Assembly: GCA_913031145.1 (NCBI GenBank)
Contig: CAJWCO010000001.1
Coordinates: forward strand, 1-64,000
Origin: an uncultured Cellvibrionales bacterium
Lineage (GTDB): Bacteria; Pseudomonadota; Gammaproteobacteria; Pseudomonadales; Porticoccaceae
Direction of reading: 5' to 3'
DNA length: 64,000 nt
The notes under the pieces are model-generated. The model did not search any database. It worked only from the letters and a program-made list of their open reading frames with translations, and was not told the origin of the DNA. Positions within the stretch are counted from its first letter, which is position 1. Every line of letters begins with the position of its first letter. Below are positions 7,410 through 18,092 of the stretch, piece by piece. A program made the translations under genes and the position numbers.

Positions 7410-8900
7410 ATGAGTAAAGAAATTTTGATGGTAGCCGAAGCCGTTTCAAACGAAAAGGGCGTGGATCGTGACATTATTTTTGACGCGATTGAGCAGGCGT
7501 TGGCCATGGCCACGAAGAAGCGCTTTGATGAGGGCGCTAATATTCGTGTCATGATTGACCGCCTGACAGGAGATTACGAATCATTCCGGTGGTGGGATGT
7601 CGTTGGCGACGATGTGCTAGCTGAACTTGGAACGCAACTTACGACGGAAGAAGCCTACGAAAAAGACCCAAAGCTTGCCGTTGGCGACGTATTTGAGGAA
7701 CAGGTTGAGAACATTGCGTTCGGCCGAATAGCCGCGCAGGCCGCGAAGCAGGTAATTGTTCAGCGGGTGAAAGACGCGGAACGCGAGTTGATTGTCAATC
7801 GCTACAAGCACAGAGTTGGAGAGTTGCTGAATGGGACCGTCAAAAAGGTGACCCGGGACCATATCGTCGTTGATTTCGGAGATAATGCTGAAGGTTTGTT
7901 GCCGCGCGAAGAATTGGTGGGGCGTGAGATTTTCCGCATAAATGACCGGACTCGAACAATTTTGATGGGAATTCGGGATGATACCCGCGGGCCCCAATTA
8001 CTGGTATCTAGAACATCACCCGACATGCTCATTCAGCTTTTTCGGATTGAAGTGCCAGAAATTGCTGAAGGCATCATTGAAATTAAGGGGGCGGCTCGCG
8101 ACCCCGGGCAACGCGCTAAGATTGCGGTCAAAAGTAAGGACGCGCGCATTGATCCAGTGGGTGCTTGCGTAGGCATGCGGGGTGCCAGAGTGCAGGCAGT
8201 TTCCAATGATCTGGACGATGAAAGAGTCGATATCGTTTTGTGGGATGATAATCCAGCGCAGTTAGTGATTAACGCAATGGCGCCTGCTGAAGTCGGCTCG
8301 ATCGTCGTAGATGAGGACTCACACGCAATGGACGTTGCCGTGCACGGCGATAATCTGGCACAGGCTATTGGCAAGGGCGGACAGAATGTGAGGTTAGCAT
8401 CGGAGCTGACAGGATGGACCATCAACGTTATGACGTTGGAAGACGCCGAAGAGAAACATCAGCAAGAGGCATCCGGTATTGTCGACGTCTTTGTGACTGC
8501 TCTCGATGTTGAGGAAGACGTGGCCATTGTTCTTGCAGAAGAGGGTTTTACAACGATCGAAGAAGTCGCCTATGTTCCTCTGGAAGAGATGAGCGCGATC
8601 GAAGGTTTTGATGAGTCCCTAGCAGAAGAGTTGCGCGCTCGAGCCAAAGACGCGCTGTTGACGATGGCGCTGGTGAGCGAAGAGCAATTGAGCAGTCATC
8701 AGCCCGCAGAAGATCTTCTGACCATGGAGGGAATGGATCAAGAGCTGGCGTATCAATTGGCAGCAAAAAACATTGTCACTATGGAAGATCTGGCGGAACA
8801 AGCGATTGACGACATTATGGATGTCGAGAATATGGATGAAGAGAGGGCAGCCGCACTGATTATGACTGCCCGAGCCCCCTGGTTTGAAGAGCAGGCTTAG
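7410..8900 (+). CDS. nusA: Transcription termination/antitermination factor NusA
   Basis: 496 residues. The N-terminal RNA-polymerase-binding domain starts [17 protein letters not shown]. An S1 domain follows ([27 protein letters not shown]), then two KH domains ([33 protein letters not shown]). The C-terminus has two acidic helix-hairpin-helix repeats (AR1, AR2), as in E. coli, which bind the RNA polymerase alpha subunit and lambda N. A GTG at 7407 precedes the ATG at 7410; the ATG matches the family start and has CGAGG upstream. The gene lies 19 nt after rimP. Confidence 0.97.
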   Translation: MSKEILMVAEAVSNEKGVDRDIIFDAIEQALAMATKKRFDEGANIRVMIDRLTGDYESFRWWDVVGDDVLAELGTQLTTEEAYEKDPKLAVGDVFEEQVENIAFGRIAAQAAKQVIVQRVKDAERELIVNRYKHRVGELLNGTVKKVTRDHIVVDFGDNAEGLLPREELVGREIFRINDRTRTILMGIRDDTRGPQLLVSRTSPDMLIQLFRIEVPEIAEGIIEIKGAARDPGQRAKIAVKSKDARIDPVGACVGMRGARVQAVSNDLDDERVDIVLWDDNPAQLVINAMAPAEVGSIVVDEDSHAMDVAVHGDNLAQAIGKGGQNVRLASELTGWTINVMTLEDAEEKHQQEASGIVDVFVTALDVEEDVAIVLAEEGFTTIEEVAYVPLEEMSAIEGFDESLAEELRARAKDALLTMALVSEEQLSSHQPAEDLLTMEGMDQELAYQLAAKNIVTMEDLAEQAIDDIMDVENMDEERAAALIMTARAPWFEEQA

Positions 8901-8929
8901 CAAAAAGTAGTGGTAATAGAGGACGACCG

Positions 8930-11482
8930 ATGGCTGAAGTGACAGTGAGTGAATTAGCGAGGACTGTTGGCGCGTCTGTGGAGCGTTTGCTCAAGCAAAT
9001 GCAAGAAGCTGGGCTTTCTCACACGGAGGCAGCCGCGACTGTTTCGGATTCAGAGAAGCAGATTTTGCTGGGGTATTTGAAAGGCTTGCATGGCGCAAAC
9101 GTCCAGGAGCCGAGCAAAATCACATTGCGCCGAAAAACAGTTACGACGCTAAAATCCGCTAACCGCAAGACGGTGAACATTGAAGTGCGTAAAAAGCGCA
9201 CTTACGTCAAGCGCGCTGAAGAAGAAGCGCCCGCCGCCGACCCCGTGTCGGTGGTTACGTCCATGGACACGGAACCAAGTAATGCCCCAGTGGCTGCGTT
9301 GGCAGTGGATGAAGTTGAAGCGCAACGAATTGCTGCGATTGAGAACCGTCGTAAGGCCGAAGAAGAAGCCAAGCATAAAGCAGAGCGCGACGAAGAAGAA
9401 AAAACCAAAGCCGCGCAGTCGGAGGCCGGCGACAAAAAGGTGGTAACTGACCGAACTGAAAAATTTGCCGCAGCCCCAGCTGTGGTCCCACCCGCGGCAG
9501 AACCAACCTATGACAAGGGTAGGCGAAGTGGTAAACCTAACGATGAAGATCCGGTGCCGCGTGTTAAAAAACCCATTGGTAAAAGTGCCAAGAAGAAAGC
9601 CCGTTTAATACTTGACGAGGTGGCTGATAACGGCGCTAAGAAGGGACGTTTAAAATCAGCCCTCGCCGCACCTTTGAAAATTGACAATAAGCATTTGTTC
9701 AAGCGGCCGACAGAAATGCGGGTGATTGAAGTTGCGATTGGCGACAACATTAGCGTTGCCGATTTGGCGGCGAGCTTGTCTTTGAAAGCGGTTGCCGTGG
9801 TACGTGCCCTAATGAAACTTGGCGTGATGGTTTCGATCAATGAGTCGATTGATCAGGAGACCGCGTTTTTGGTGGTGGAAGAGTTGGGGCATACCCCAGT
9901 TGCTGCTGTAGATGACGATTTAGAGAGCCAACTGGCCGAGCAGTTTTCAGCACAACGCAGCGCTGAGACGGCGGTACCTCGCGCACCGGTGGTCACCGTT
10001 ATGGGTCATGTTGACCATGGCAAGACGTCGCTTTTGGACTACATTCGTGAATCGCGAGTGGCATCTGGCGAGGCTGGCGGAATTACGCAGCATATTGGCG
10101 CTTACCATGTCAGCACTGGCAAAGGGCAGGTGACATTTTTGGATACGCCGGGGCACGCTGCGTTCACTGCGATGCGCGCTCGTGGCGCCAAGAGCACTGA
10201 TGTCGTTATTCTAGTGGTTGCGGCAGATGATGGCGTGATGCCGCAGACGGAAGAAGCGATTCAGCATGCGCGTGCAGCGGATGTACCCATTGTTGTAGCC
10301 ATTAACAAGATCGACAAAGAAAGCGCCGACCCGGAACGCGTAACGAGTGAGTTGAGCGCAAAGGGCGTGATTCCGGAAGAGTGGGGTGGCGATACGCAGT
10401 TTATTCAAGTGTCCGCGCAAACAGGCGAGGGCATTGATGATCTGCTGGATGCGATTTTGCTTCAGTCAGAACTCCTTGAGCTGGTGGCGGTGGATGCAGG
10501 TCCAGCGCGTGGAGTCATTGTTGAGTCGCGCGTAGACAAAGGTCGGGGTGTTGTTGCCACTGCTTTGGTTCAGCAGGGAACTCTTGTCAAGGGTGACTTT
10601 GTGTTGGCGGGTGAAAGCGTCGGAAAGATTCGGGCCATGGTTGACCAGTCTAAGCAGCCGATTTCTGAGGCGGGCCCGTCAATTCCCCTGGAAATATTGG
10701 GTTTGGATGAAACGCCCAATGCTGGGGATGAATTTTTTGTTGTGGCCGATGAGAGAAAAGCTAAGGAAATTGCAGAGGAACGTGCTCATCGTGCGCGCTC
10801 TGACCGCATGTCTCGACAGCAAGGGGCAAAATTGGAAAACATGTTTGCCAATGTCGGAGATCAGGCAATGCGCACGCTTCCTTTGGTGGTCAAGACTGAT
10901 GTGCGCGGTTCGCTAGAGGCGATCATCACCGCACTCAACGACTTCACAACAGAAGAAGTTGGCGTCGATATCGTCGCTTCAGGTGTCGGTGGAATCTCTG
11001 AATCAGACATTAATCTGGCACTCACCACAGGGGCTATTGTTCTAGGGTTTAATGTGCGTGCGGCGGGTGGTGCAAGATCATTGGCAGAAAAGGAAGAGGT
11101 TGAAGTCAGGTACTACAGCGTCATCTACCATTTGCTAGACGAGGTCAAACAAGCACTGTCCGGCATGTTGGCGCCTGAATCCCGTGAAACCATTGTTGGC
11201 ATTGCTGAAGTTCGAGACGTATTTAGATCGCCTAAATTTGGTGCAATCGCTGGGTGTATGGTGATTGAAGGGACGGTTTTCCGTAACAAGCCGATTCGGG
11301 TGTTGCGCGATAATGTAGTGATTTATCAAGGCGAATTAGAGTCACTAAGGCGCTTCAAAGACGATGCGCAAGACGTGCGTAATGGTGTGGAGTGTGGTGT
11401 AGGCGTGAAGGATTATAACGATGTGCGCGCGGGCGACCTTATCGAGGTCTACGAAATCACTGAAGTGCAGCGCACGCTTTAG
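8930..11482 (+). CDS. infB: Translation initiation factor IF-2
   Basis: 850 residues. An IF2_N domain occupies the first ~50 residues ([18 protein letters not shown]). A charged Lys/Glu/Ala-rich linker comes next, then a second IF2_N domain (about 262-320). The GTPase domain has P-loop [20 protein letters not shown] and NKID. Domains II to IV follow, ending in the fMet-tRNA-binding C-terminal domain. It delivers initiator tRNA to the 30S subunit, whose gene lies at the head of this operon. An internal in-frame start for a shorter IF2 form is possible but not demonstrable here. Confidence 0.98.
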   Translation: MAEVTVSELARTVGASVERLLKQMQEAGLSHTEAAATVSDSEKQILLGYLKGLHGANVQEPSKITLRRKTVTTLKSANRKTVNIEVRKKRTYVKRAEEEAPAADPVSVVTSMDTEPSNAPVAALAVDEVEAQRIAAIENRRKAEEEAKHKAERDEEEKTKAAQSEAGDKKVVTDRTEKFAAAPAVVPPAAEPTYDKGRRSGKPNDEDPVPRVKKPIGKSAKKKARLILDEVADNGAKKGRLKSALAAPLKIDNKHLFKRPTEMRVIEVAIGDNISVADLAASLSLKAVAVVRALMKLGVMVSINESIDQETAFLVVEELGHTPVAAVDDDLESQLAEQFSAQRSAETAVPRAPVVTVMGHVDHGKTSLLDYIRESRVASGEAGGITQHIGAYHVSTGKGQVTFLDTPGHAAFTAMRARGAKSTDVVILVVAADDGVMPQTEEAIQHARAADVPIVVAINKIDKESADPERVTSELSAKGVIPEEWGGDTQFIQVSAQTGEGIDDLLDAILLQSELLELVAVDAGPARGVIVESRVDKGRGVVATALVQQGTLVKGDFVLAGESVGKIRAMVDQSKQPISEAGPSIPLEILGLDETPNAGDEFFVVADERKAKEIAEERAHRARSDRMSRQQGAKLENMFANVGDQAMRTLPLVVKTDVRGSLEAIITALNDFTTEEVGVDIVASGVGGISESDINLALTTGAIVLGFNVRAAGGARSLAEKEEVEVRYYSVIYHLLDEVKQALSGMLAPESRETIVGIAEVRDVFRSPKFGAIAGCMVIEGTVFRNKPIRVLRDNVVIYQGELESLRRFKDDAQDVRNGVECGVGVKDYNDVRAGDLIEVYEITEVQRTL

Positions 11483-11526
11483 TTTGCCGCGTTGGATTTG
11501 GCCCATAGCGGAAAGAGATAGTAGCC

Positions 11527-11913
11527 ATGCCTAGAGAGTTTACTCGATCAGAAAGAGTAGCAGATGCCGTACGCAGAGAGTTGTCGGTGCTGCTGCGCGA
11601 AGCGGTTCGAGACCCGAGAATTGGCATGGCGAGCATTACTGAGTTATCGGTCAGTCGGGATCTTGCAACGTGTAAAGCTTATGTCAGTTTTGTTGGTGAT
11701 TATACCGACGAGCAGATTAAAGACGCGATGACCGCTCTAGGGGGCGCTGCGGGTTATTTGCGGAGTCTTCTAGCGGGCAGTTTGAAACTTCGAACCACGC
11801 CTAAGATCACCTTTATCTATGATGACAGCGGCATTAAAGGACAGCGATTGTCCGCTTTAATTGACCGCGCGATCGCGGCAGATGCAGCGGTTTCGGGGTT
11901 GAAGGAACCCTAG
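11527..11913 (+). CDS. rbfA: 30S ribosome-binding factor RbfA
   Basis: 128 residues, a single KH-like fold. It begins REFTRSERVADAVRRELSVLL, has VRDPRIGMASITELSVSRDLATCKAYVS and ends LRTTPKITFIYDDSG before a helix. It is a cold-shock and 16S 5'-end processing factor. It sits 44 nt after infB, with AAGAG upstream of the ATG, and is followed 2 nt later by truB. Confidence 0.96.
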   Translation: MPREFTRSERVADAVRRELSVLLREAVRDPRIGMASITELSVSRDLATCKAYVSFVGDYTDEQIKDAMTALGGAAGYLRSLLAGSLKLRTTPKITFIYDDSGIKGQRLSALIDRAIAADAAVSGLKEP

Positions 11914-11915
11914 TC

Positions 11916-12866
11916 GTGTCGTCAAGGGTTAGGCGCGGTCGCGCGATTAATGGCATATTGCTACTCGACAAACCTAGCGGAATCACATCTAACGGTGCAC
12001 TTCAACGGGTCAAACGACTGTTTAACGCCAACAAAGCAGGCCACACCGGCAGTTTAGACCCCCTTGCGACTGGCGTATTGCCCATTTGCTTGGGCGAGGC
12101 GACAAAATTCAGTCAATATCTTCTTGATGCAAACAAAGGATACGTCAGCACGTTTACCCTGGGCGTGCGAACTGACAGTGGTGACTGCGACGGAAATGTG
12201 CTCGCCACAGAGGATGCAAGTGCCGTCACTGTAGAGCAGATCGCTCGAGCTATTGATGGATTTCGCGGTGCGATTCAACAAATTCCACCGATGTATTCCG
12301 CATTAAAGCAAAATGGACAGCCACTTTATAAATTGGCAAGAAAGGGTATTGAGATAGAGCGTACCCCTAGATCTGTGGATATATTTGAGTACCAGTTAGT
12401 TAATTTCAAACCGGGGGTGACTGCGCAGTTAGAGGTTCGCGTGCTGTGCAGTAAAGGCACGTATATTCGCAGTTTAGCTGAGGATTTGGGGTCGATTCTC
12501 GGTTGCGGCGCGCATGTGTCTAGCTTACGTCGCTATGTCGCGGGGGCTTTTCATCAATCGGCTTCGTTATCTTTACCGGATTTGGAGCAGCTGCTAGAGC
12601 AGTCTGGGCTATCGGCATGTGATAAAGCCTTGCTGCCTGTCGACGCGGCGATCGCAGACCGGGTTGCGATTGAAATTAACGAAATTGATTCCGTCTCTTT
12701 ACAGCAGGGTCGGCGAGTATTGTTGTCACAGGGGTTTCGTCCTGACCGAGAAGCAGATATAGTGCGCGTTGTACGCTCTGATAAGACGTTTTTAGGCATC
12801 GGTAGGGTGACAGAAGACGGATTTTTGGTGCCACTACGACTGATTTCGGCGCCGCTACTAAGGTAG
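11916..12866 (+). CDS. truB: tRNA pseudouridine-55 synthase TruB
   Basis: 316 residues. It makes the near-universal pseudouridine 55 in the T-loop. Motifs are GILLLDKPSGITSN, the catalytic-Asp segment GHTGSLDPLATGVLP (Asp about 48) and CSKGTYIRSLAEDLG. A C-terminal PUA-like region (about 250-316) is present. The start is GTG at 11916, two bases after the rbfA stop, so translation is probably coupled. Confidence 0.97.
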   Translation: MSSRVRRGRAINGILLLDKPSGITSNGALQRVKRLFNANKAGHTGSLDPLATGVLPICLGEATKFSQYLLDANKGYVSTFTLGVRTDSGDCDGNVLATEDASAVTVEQIARAIDGFRGAIQQIPPMYSALKQNGQPLYKLARKGIEIERTPRSVDIFEYQLVNFKPGVTAQLEVRVLCSKGTYIRSLAEDLGSILGCGAHVSSLRRYVAGAFHQSASLSLPDLEQLLEQSGLSACDKALLPVDAAIADRVAIEINEIDSVSLQQGRRVLLSQGFRPDREADIVRVVRSDKTFLGIGRVTEDGFLVPLRLISAPLLR

Positions 12867-12911
12867 CGTCACAGTTGGATGTCGTAGCCTGGAAAAGGTA
12901 AAAAGGGGCCG

Positions 12912-12976
12912 GTATGGTCTCGCATGGGTTTTCTGTAAGTATGCGCGGAAAAACCCGAAATCCACAGACCGCATAC
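12912..12976 (+). promoter_or_regulatory. Structured rpsO leader (candidate S15 autoregulatory element)
   Basis: An outer stem pairs GTAT 12912-12915 with ATAC 12973-12976 and GGTCT 12916-12920 with AGACC 12966-12970, leaving a two-base bulge. It encloses a perfect 7-bp stem GGGTTTT 12926-12932 / AAAACCC 12950-12956. The 3' arm abuts the ribosome binding site (GGAG 12978-12981) of rpsO. Ribosomal protein S15 is known to repress its own mRNA through leader structures at this position; that this element does so is inference. Confidence 0.6.
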
Positions 12977-12990
12977 TGGAGTAATACGAT

Positions 12991-13260
12991 ATGGCATTAA
13001 GTGCAGAAGAAAAAGCCGAGCTCATCAAAGAGCATGGTAGCGACGAAAAAGATACAGGGTCACCCGATGTTCAGGTGGCATTATTGACCGCAAATATTAA
13101 CAAACTGCAAGAGCACTTTGGTGCACACAAGAAAGATCATCACTCTCGTCGTGGTTTGATCCGCATGGTTAATCAGCGGCGTAAGCTGCTGGATTACCTA
13201 AAGGGTAAAAATTCTGACCGATATTCGCAGCTCATCAAGAAACTTGGTTTGCGGCGATAG
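12991..13260 (+). CDS. rpsO: 30S ribosomal protein S15
   Basis: 89 residues, full length and unambiguous. It starts [15 protein letters not shown] and has [34 protein letters not shown] and [10 protein letters not shown]. It binds the 16S central domain early in assembly. It lies 124 nt after truB behind a structured leader and is followed by pnp, the order found in most gammaproteobacteria. Confidence 0.98.
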   Translation: MALSAEEKAELIKEHGSDEKDTGSPDVQVALLTANINKLQEHFGAHKKDHHSRRGLIRMVNQRRKLLDYLKGKNSDRYSQLIKKLGLRR

Positions 13261-13328
13261 TTGATAGCGGAATCTGCTGTTATTTAGCGGTGTAAGCTGT
13301 CACTTTACTGGTGCTTCTTTGACAAATG

Positions 13329-13402
13329 CCACGCATTGGCTGATCGAGTTAGTGATGACGATTGAGGCAGTCGTTATCACTAACCCGAGCAGCGCGGCGT
13401 GG
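13329..13402 (+). promoter_or_regulatory. Long pnp leader hairpin (candidate RNase III/PNPase autoregulation site)
   Basis: A 14-pair hairpin: GTTAGTGAT 13348-13356 with ATCACTAAC 13376-13384, a G-T wobble, and ACGA 13358-13361 with TCGT 13371-13374, closing a 9-nt loop. An outer arm CCACGC 13329-13334 / GCGTGG 13397-13402 encloses it. No T-run follows, so it is not a terminator. In E. coli the pnp leader hairpin is cut by RNase III and used by PNPase to control its own mRNA; position and shape here agree. Confidence 0.65.
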
Positions 13403-13447
13403 TGTAGTTCATGAGGCATATTAACGCGACTTATAAAGGCAAATAAT

Positions 13448-15565
13448 ATGAATCCAATAGTGAAAAAATTTCAGTACGGTAACCAAACCGTGACCATTGA
13501 GACAGGGCGCGTTGCTCGTCAGGCGACTGGCGCAGTTCTGTGTTCTATAGAAAATACGACAGTTCTGTGTGCGGTCGTCGGAGCGAAAGAGGCAAAGCCT
13601 GGAATGGACTTTTTCCCTCTGAGTGTGCACTACCAAGAAAAAGCGTATGCAGCGGGCAAGATCCCCGGCGGTTTTTTTAAGCGCGAGGCGCGGCCCAGCG
13701 AAAAAGAAACGCTGACATCTCGCCTGATCGACCGACCGATTCGACCTCTGTTTCCGAATGGTTTTAAAAATGAAGTGCAGGTCGTTTGTACCGTGATCTC
13801 GGCAGAAAAGGATATCGATCCGGATATTGCAGCAATGATCGGTACGTCAGCTGCGTTGTCGATCTCAGGTATTCCGTTCAATGGGCCTATTGGTGGTGCT
13901 CGTGTGGGCTACACACAAACTCAAGGTTATTTATTAAACCCAACCTACAGTGAACTGGCTGGCTCCGACCTAGATATGATTGTGGCGGGCACCAAAGACG
14001 CGGTATTGATGGTAGAGTCTGAAGCGAAAGAATTGTCTGAAGACATCATGCTCGGTGCAGTCCTTTTTGCACATCAAGAGATGCAATCGGTAGTCTCGGT
14101 CATCGACGAATTAGTTGCCGAAGTTGGTAAGGCCCGATGGGATTGGCAAGAAGAAAAAACCAATGAAACGTTACGCCAAGAGCTCGAAACATTGGTCGGC
14201 GCAGACCTTAACAGCGCCTACCAAACGGTGGATAAGCAACAGAGAGTAGGACAAATTAACCAGATCAAGGAACGCGCCGTTACCACATTATCTGCCGATG
14301 GTGATGCCGACGGCGATGCGGTTAAAGATCTCTTTAAGAAACTCGAGAAGTCGATTGTTAGAGGGCGCATCATTCGCGGAGAGCCGCGTATAGATGGTCG
14401 CGATTCCCGAACTGTACGCGGGATCAACGTTGAGGTGGATGTGCTTTCTCGAGTGCATGGTTCAGCCTTGTTTACGCGTGGTGAGACTCAAGCTCTGGTG
14501 GCAGCGACTTTGGGCTCGACTCGGGATGCGCAGATGATTGACGCGTTGGAAGGTCGTCGTGATGATCATTTTATGTTGCACTACAATTTCCCTCCTTATT
14601 CAGTTGGGGAATGCGGCCGCTTAGGCTTTACCAGTCGCCGTGAAGTCGGTCATGGGCGCTTAGCGCGGCGAGGTATTGCTGCTGTACTTCCCTCTCTAGA
14701 AGAATTTCCTTATGCGATACGCGTCGTGTCAGAAATTACTGAATCTAATGGGTCCAGTTCTATGGCATCGGTATGTGGTTCGAGTTTGGCGCTGATGGAT
14801 GCCGGCGTACCGCTCAAGGCTCCGGTTGCAGGGATTGCTATGGGATTGGTCAAAGAAGGCCAAGGATTTGCAGTTCTGACGGATATTTTGGGTGATGAAG
14901 ACCACTTGGGTGATATGGATTTTAAGGTGGCCGGGACCGCGAGTGGAATTACCGCCTTGCAGATGGATATAAAAATCGAGGGTATTACCGAAGAAATTAT
15001 GGAAATTGCGCTTCAACAGGCAATGGATGCTCGGCTACACATTCTTGACGAAATGAACCAGGTTTTAGCGAACGGTCGCGATGAAGTGGCTGAATCAGCG
15101 CCGCGAATGGGCGTTATGCAAATCGATGCAGATAAGATTCGCGATGTCATCGGCAAGGGTGGCGCAACAATTCGCGGGCTTTGCGACGAAACTAACTCGA
15201 CTATCGATATTACCGATGACGGAGCGGTTAAAATTTACTCGGATGATAACGAAGGATTGCAGGCAGCGATCGATGCGATCAGCGCTATTGTGGCAGATCC
15301 AGAGCCTGGTACCATTTATACCGGAAAGGTCGTGCGTATTGTGGACTTCGGTGCGTTTGTTAATTTTATGCCGGGAACCGATGGATTAGTGCATATTTCG
15401 CAGATCGCCCAAGAGCGGGTCAACAAAGTGACAGATCACCTGACCGAAGGGCAAGACGTAAGAGTTAAGGTTATTGAAATTGATAATCGCGGTCGCGTTA
15501 AATTATCGATCAAAGAAGCGTTATTGGAAGAAGGGCCAGCCGATACGCCATCGTCTGATCAGTGA
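13448..15565 (+). CDS. pnp: Polyribonucleotide nucleotidyltransferase (PNPase)
   Basis: 705 residues. It degrades RNA 3'-5' by phosphorolysis and is the core of the degradosome. Two RNase PH domains flank an all-helical linker; the second holds the active-site region ([14 protein letters not shown]). A KH domain ([15 protein letters not shown]) and an S1 domain ([22 protein letters not shown]) follow. It lies 187 nt after rpsO behind the leader hairpin. The C-terminal tail is short and acidic. Confidence 0.98.
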   Translation: MNPIVKKFQYGNQTVTIETGRVARQATGAVLCSIENTTVLCAVVGAKEAKPGMDFFPLSVHYQEKAYAAGKIPGGFFKREARPSEKETLTSRLIDRPIRPLFPNGFKNEVQVVCTVISAEKDIDPDIAAMIGTSAALSISGIPFNGPIGGARVGYTQTQGYLLNPTYSELAGSDLDMIVAGTKDAVLMVESEAKELSEDIMLGAVLFAHQEMQSVVSVIDELVAEVGKARWDWQEEKTNETLRQELETLVGADLNSAYQTVDKQQRVGQINQIKERAVTTLSADGDADGDAVKDLFKKLEKSIVRGRIIRGEPRIDGRDSRTVRGINVEVDVLSRVHGSALFTRGETQALVAATLGSTRDAQMIDALEGRRDDHFMLHYNFPPYSVGECGRLGFTSRREVGHGRLARRGIAAVLPSLEEFPYAIRVVSEITESNGSSSMASVCGSSLALMDAGVPLKAPVAGIAMGLVKEGQGFAVLTDILGDEDHLGDMDFKVAGTASGITALQMDIKIEGITEEIMEIALQQAMDARLHILDEMNQVLANGRDEVAESAPRMGVMQIDADKIRDVIGKGGATIRGLCDETNSTIDITDDGAVKIYSDDNEGLQAAIDAISAIVADPEPGTIYTGKVVRIVDFGAFVNFMPGTDGLVHISQIAQERVNKVTDHLTEGQDVRVKVIEIDNRGRVKLSIKEALLEEGPADTPSSDQ

Positions 15566-15616
15566 GATTGTTGGGTGCGCTGTGCTTGGAGTCAGAAATC
15601 GGTCTTTTAATCGGCT

Positions 15617-17293
15617 CTAAGCATCGCGCGCTAGCGTGAGCATTTCTTTTGCGTGGTTGCGGGTTTTTTCGGTAATATCGGAGCCCCCAAGCATGCGTGC
15701 GATCTCTTCGCCCCGCTGTTCAACGCTGAGGTGTTCAATCGACGCCACGGCGCTGTCTTTCTGTATCTTTTTTTCCGTTAGATAATGATGGTCGGCGTGT
15801 GCAGCGACCTGCGCTTGATGGGTGACAGAGATAACCTGACCGCGTGTGCCGATACATTTTAGTAGGCGACCAACGACGTCTGCAGTGGCGCCTCCAATAC
15901 CAACATCGACCTCGTCAAACACGAGAGTCGGAATTTTGACGTGTTCGGCTGCGACGACTTGGATTGCCAAGCTGACGCGGGATAATTCGCCGCCTGAAGC
16001 GATTTTTTGCAGAGGCAAGTGCGGCTGACCTGGGTTTGTGGCAATTAAGAACTCGATCTCTTCGAGTCCGCTAGCGCGCAACGTATCGGCCTTATACAGC
16101 GTTTCTGCGACTCTAAAATCTGCACCGAGCATTGCTAGAGATGCGAGTTGGGCATTCACATCGATGGCCATCTTAGTGGCGGCCGTCAAGCGCTTCTGGC
16201 GAAGTTTTTCGGCCAATTTACGATATGCGCGAATACGATGATCGAGTTGCTCCTTTAAGGTATCCAAGTGGTTTGCATCGTTCTTTAATTCTTGGAGTTC
16301 TAGTGTGAGCGAATTGTATACGCCATTAAGAGCATTGGGCGGTACTCGGTGTTTGCGAGCCAGCTGGGACGCTACCGACATCCTTTCATTGAGTTGTTCC
16401 AAGCGCACGGGATCCGCACTAAAACTGTCTATCTCTCGCTCTAATTCTTGCACCACCTCTTCTACTTGAATCAGGCTTCCTCGCAACAGTTCTTCAATCG
16501 TGTCAAAATGTGACGGTCGATAGGTGAGGCCATTTAAGATGCCTAAAGCGCGTGCCAGGCTATCGCGAATATTGACGTCCTCTTGGTATTCGCAGAGCGA
16601 CAAAATACGCTGACTGTCAGTGAGTAACTGCTCGGCATGGGTGAGACTCTGTTGTTCTGACTCGAGTTGTTCAAATTCACCGGGCTGCATATCGAGATGT
16701 TCTAGCTCGTTAACCTGAAATGTTAGTAATTCACTGCGGGCAGACACGGCATCTTGAGAATGGGCAGCTACCTCGATTTGTCGTTCGACGCTGCCAATCA
16801 GCTCATGGGCGGCTCGCACTTGGCTGGCGAGCTCTTTTGCGTCTGCATATTCATCTAACAAGTGGCGGTGCGTATTTCGGCGTAAAAGTGACTGATGCTC
16901 GTGCTGACTGTGGATATCAATCAAACGCTCACCGAGTGTTTTGAGTTGTTGCATGGTGCATGTTCTACCGTTTATGTACCCTCGTGAACGTCCTTCGGTC
17001 GAGTAGATGCGTCTGAGAATACACGGGTCGGTGCACTCAAAATCTTCTGCAAGCAACCATTCCTTCGCTGCAGTATTGTGTGTTGTGTCGAACAGGGCAC
17101 TAATTTCTGCACGCTGCTGACCCTGACGTATGGTGGTGAGGTCTGCTCGCCCACCGAGCGCCATAGCGAGAGCGTCTAAGACCAGCGATTTACCAGTCCC
17201 TGTCTCACCCGTGATGGCAGTCATACCATCGCAGAACTCGATCTCTAATTGATCGACAAGGGTATAATTAAGAATATGCAGTGAGATCAGCAA
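15617..17293 (-). CDS. recN: DNA repair protein RecN
   Basis: 558 residues, an SMC-like ATPase for double-strand break repair. It has Walker A GETGTGKS near the N-terminus (after LEIEFCDGMTAI) and long coiled coils (about 150-370) broken in the middle. The signature SGGELSRVSLAIQVV, Walker B PTLVFDEVDVGIGG and a final VISVTHQAQVAAHAD complete the ATPase. It is convergent with pnp and divergent from grpE, the usual neighbourhood in gammaproteobacteria. I saw no clear LexA box in the short upstream region. Confidence 0.97.
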   Translation of the reverse strand: MLISLHILNYTLVDQLEIEFCDGMTAITGETGTGKSLVLDALAMALGGRADLTTIRQGQQRAEISALFDTTHNTAAKEWLLAEDFECTDPCILRRIYSTEGRSRGYINGRTCTMQQLKTLGERLIDIHSQHEHQSLLRRNTHRHLLDEYADAKELASQVRAAHELIGSVERQIEVAAHSQDAVSARSELLTFQVNELEHLDMQPGEFEQLESEQQSLTHAEQLLTDSQRILSLCEYQEDVNIRDSLARALGILNGLTYRPSHFDTIEELLRGSLIQVEEVVQELEREIDSFSADPVRLEQLNERMSVASQLARKHRVPPNALNGVYNSLTLELQELKNDANHLDTLKEQLDHRIRAYRKLAEKLRQKRLTAATKMAIDVNAQLASLAMLGADFRVAETLYKADTLRASGLEEIEFLIATNPGQPHLPLQKIASGGELSRVSLAIQVVAAEHVKIPTLVFDEVDVGIGGATADVVGRLLKCIGTRGQVISVTHQAQVAAHADHHYLTEKKIQKDSAVASIEHLSVEQRGEEIARMLGGSDITEKTRNHAKEMLTLARDA

Positions 17294-17352
17294 TGTTTCG
17301 AAGGCCTAAAGTTTTGTCGTTTTATACACGGGCGATTGGTGTTAATCAATCG

Positions 17353-17380
17353 CTTGAAACTGATTACTTTGCCCCCATAT
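17353..17380 (+). promoter_or_regulatory. Sigma-32 (heat-shock) promoter of grpE
   Basis: CTTGAAA at 17353-17359, a 13-bp spacer and CCCCATAT at 17373-17380. This matches the RpoH consensus CTTGAAA-N13/14-CCCCATnT at essentially every position. It lies 52 bp upstream of the grpE start. Confidence 0.92.
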
Positions 17381-17432
17381 TACCTCACTAAAGTTAATTA
17401 ATCCTGTATCCCGAAGTAAAGAGGAGTTTATC

Positions 17433-17984
17433 GTGTCGTCAGAAACCGAAAATCGACCAGATGAGAATCCAAACAATGAAGAAACCCTGTCGGTGGCGCC
17501 AGAGGCGACGGACAGCGGGGCTGCACCCTCAGTAGACGAAAAATTGCGCAGTGAATTAGAAAGCGCCAATGATCAGGTTCTACGTATTCAGGCAGAGATG
17601 CAAAACGTGCGTCGCCGGGCTCAGCGCGATGTAGAGAATGCACACAAATTTGCACTGGATAAATTTGTTTCGGGGCTGCTCCCTGTGGTGGACAATTTAG
17701 AGCGCGCGTTAGGTACGATTGACGACGACGATGCTGCGCAGAAGTCTGTTTCCGAGGGGCTGCAACTCACGCTGAAGAGTTTCGTTGATGTCTTGGCGAG
17801 TTTTAAGGTTTTGCAGGTTAATCCTGTCGGTGAGCCTTTCGACGCCGATTGGCATCAAGCGGTCAGCATGTTGCCGAATGAAAACCTTGAGCCCAACAGT
17901 GTCATCGACGTGTTTCAAAAAGGGTACACATTGCATGGACGATTGGTGCGCCCCGCGATGGTGACAGTTGCAAAAGCACAGTAG
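17433..17984 (+). CDS. grpE: Nucleotide exchange factor GrpE
   Basis: 183 residues. An acidic, disordered N-terminus leads to a long coiled coil (RSELESANDQVLRIQAEMQN with RRRAQRD) and the beta domain with signature PVGEPFDADWHQAVS and VIDVFQKGYTLHGRLVRPAMVTVAK. It releases ADP from DnaK. The start is GTG 17433, preceded by AGAGGAG at good spacing. It is the first gene of the heat-shock cluster, behind a sigma-32 promoter. Confidence 0.97.
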   Translation: MSSETENRPDENPNNEETLSVAPEATDSGAAPSVDEKLRSELESANDQVLRIQAEMQNVRRRAQRDVENAHKFALDKFVSGLLPVVDNLERALGTIDDDDAAQKSVSEGLQLTLKSFVDVLASFKVLQVNPVGEPFDADWHQAVSMLPNENLEPNSVIDVFQKGYTLHGRLVRPAMVTVAKAQ

Positions 17985-17986
17985 GA

Positions 17987-18015
17987 CTTGAATTTGTGGA
18001 ATATGCACCCACATA
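17987..18015 (+). promoter_or_regulatory. Possible second sigma-32 promoter before dnaK
   Basis: CTTGAAT at 17987-17993, 14 bp, then CCCACATA at 18008-18015. The -35 is near perfect, while the -10 matches the CCCCATnT consensus only partly. If real, it would give dnaK extra heat-induced transcription independent of grpE. Confidence 0.35.
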
Positions 18016-18092
18016 CATCAGTAGAAAACAAGATCCAGCACGATCGAGTGACTGAAAGATGATCTTTAATGTAACGACAGGAGATGCATGGT

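Noticed and set aside
9508..9840. Long minus-strand frames inside infB and other core genes
   Set aside because: Antisense shadows of well-conserved genes with no coding signature of their own.
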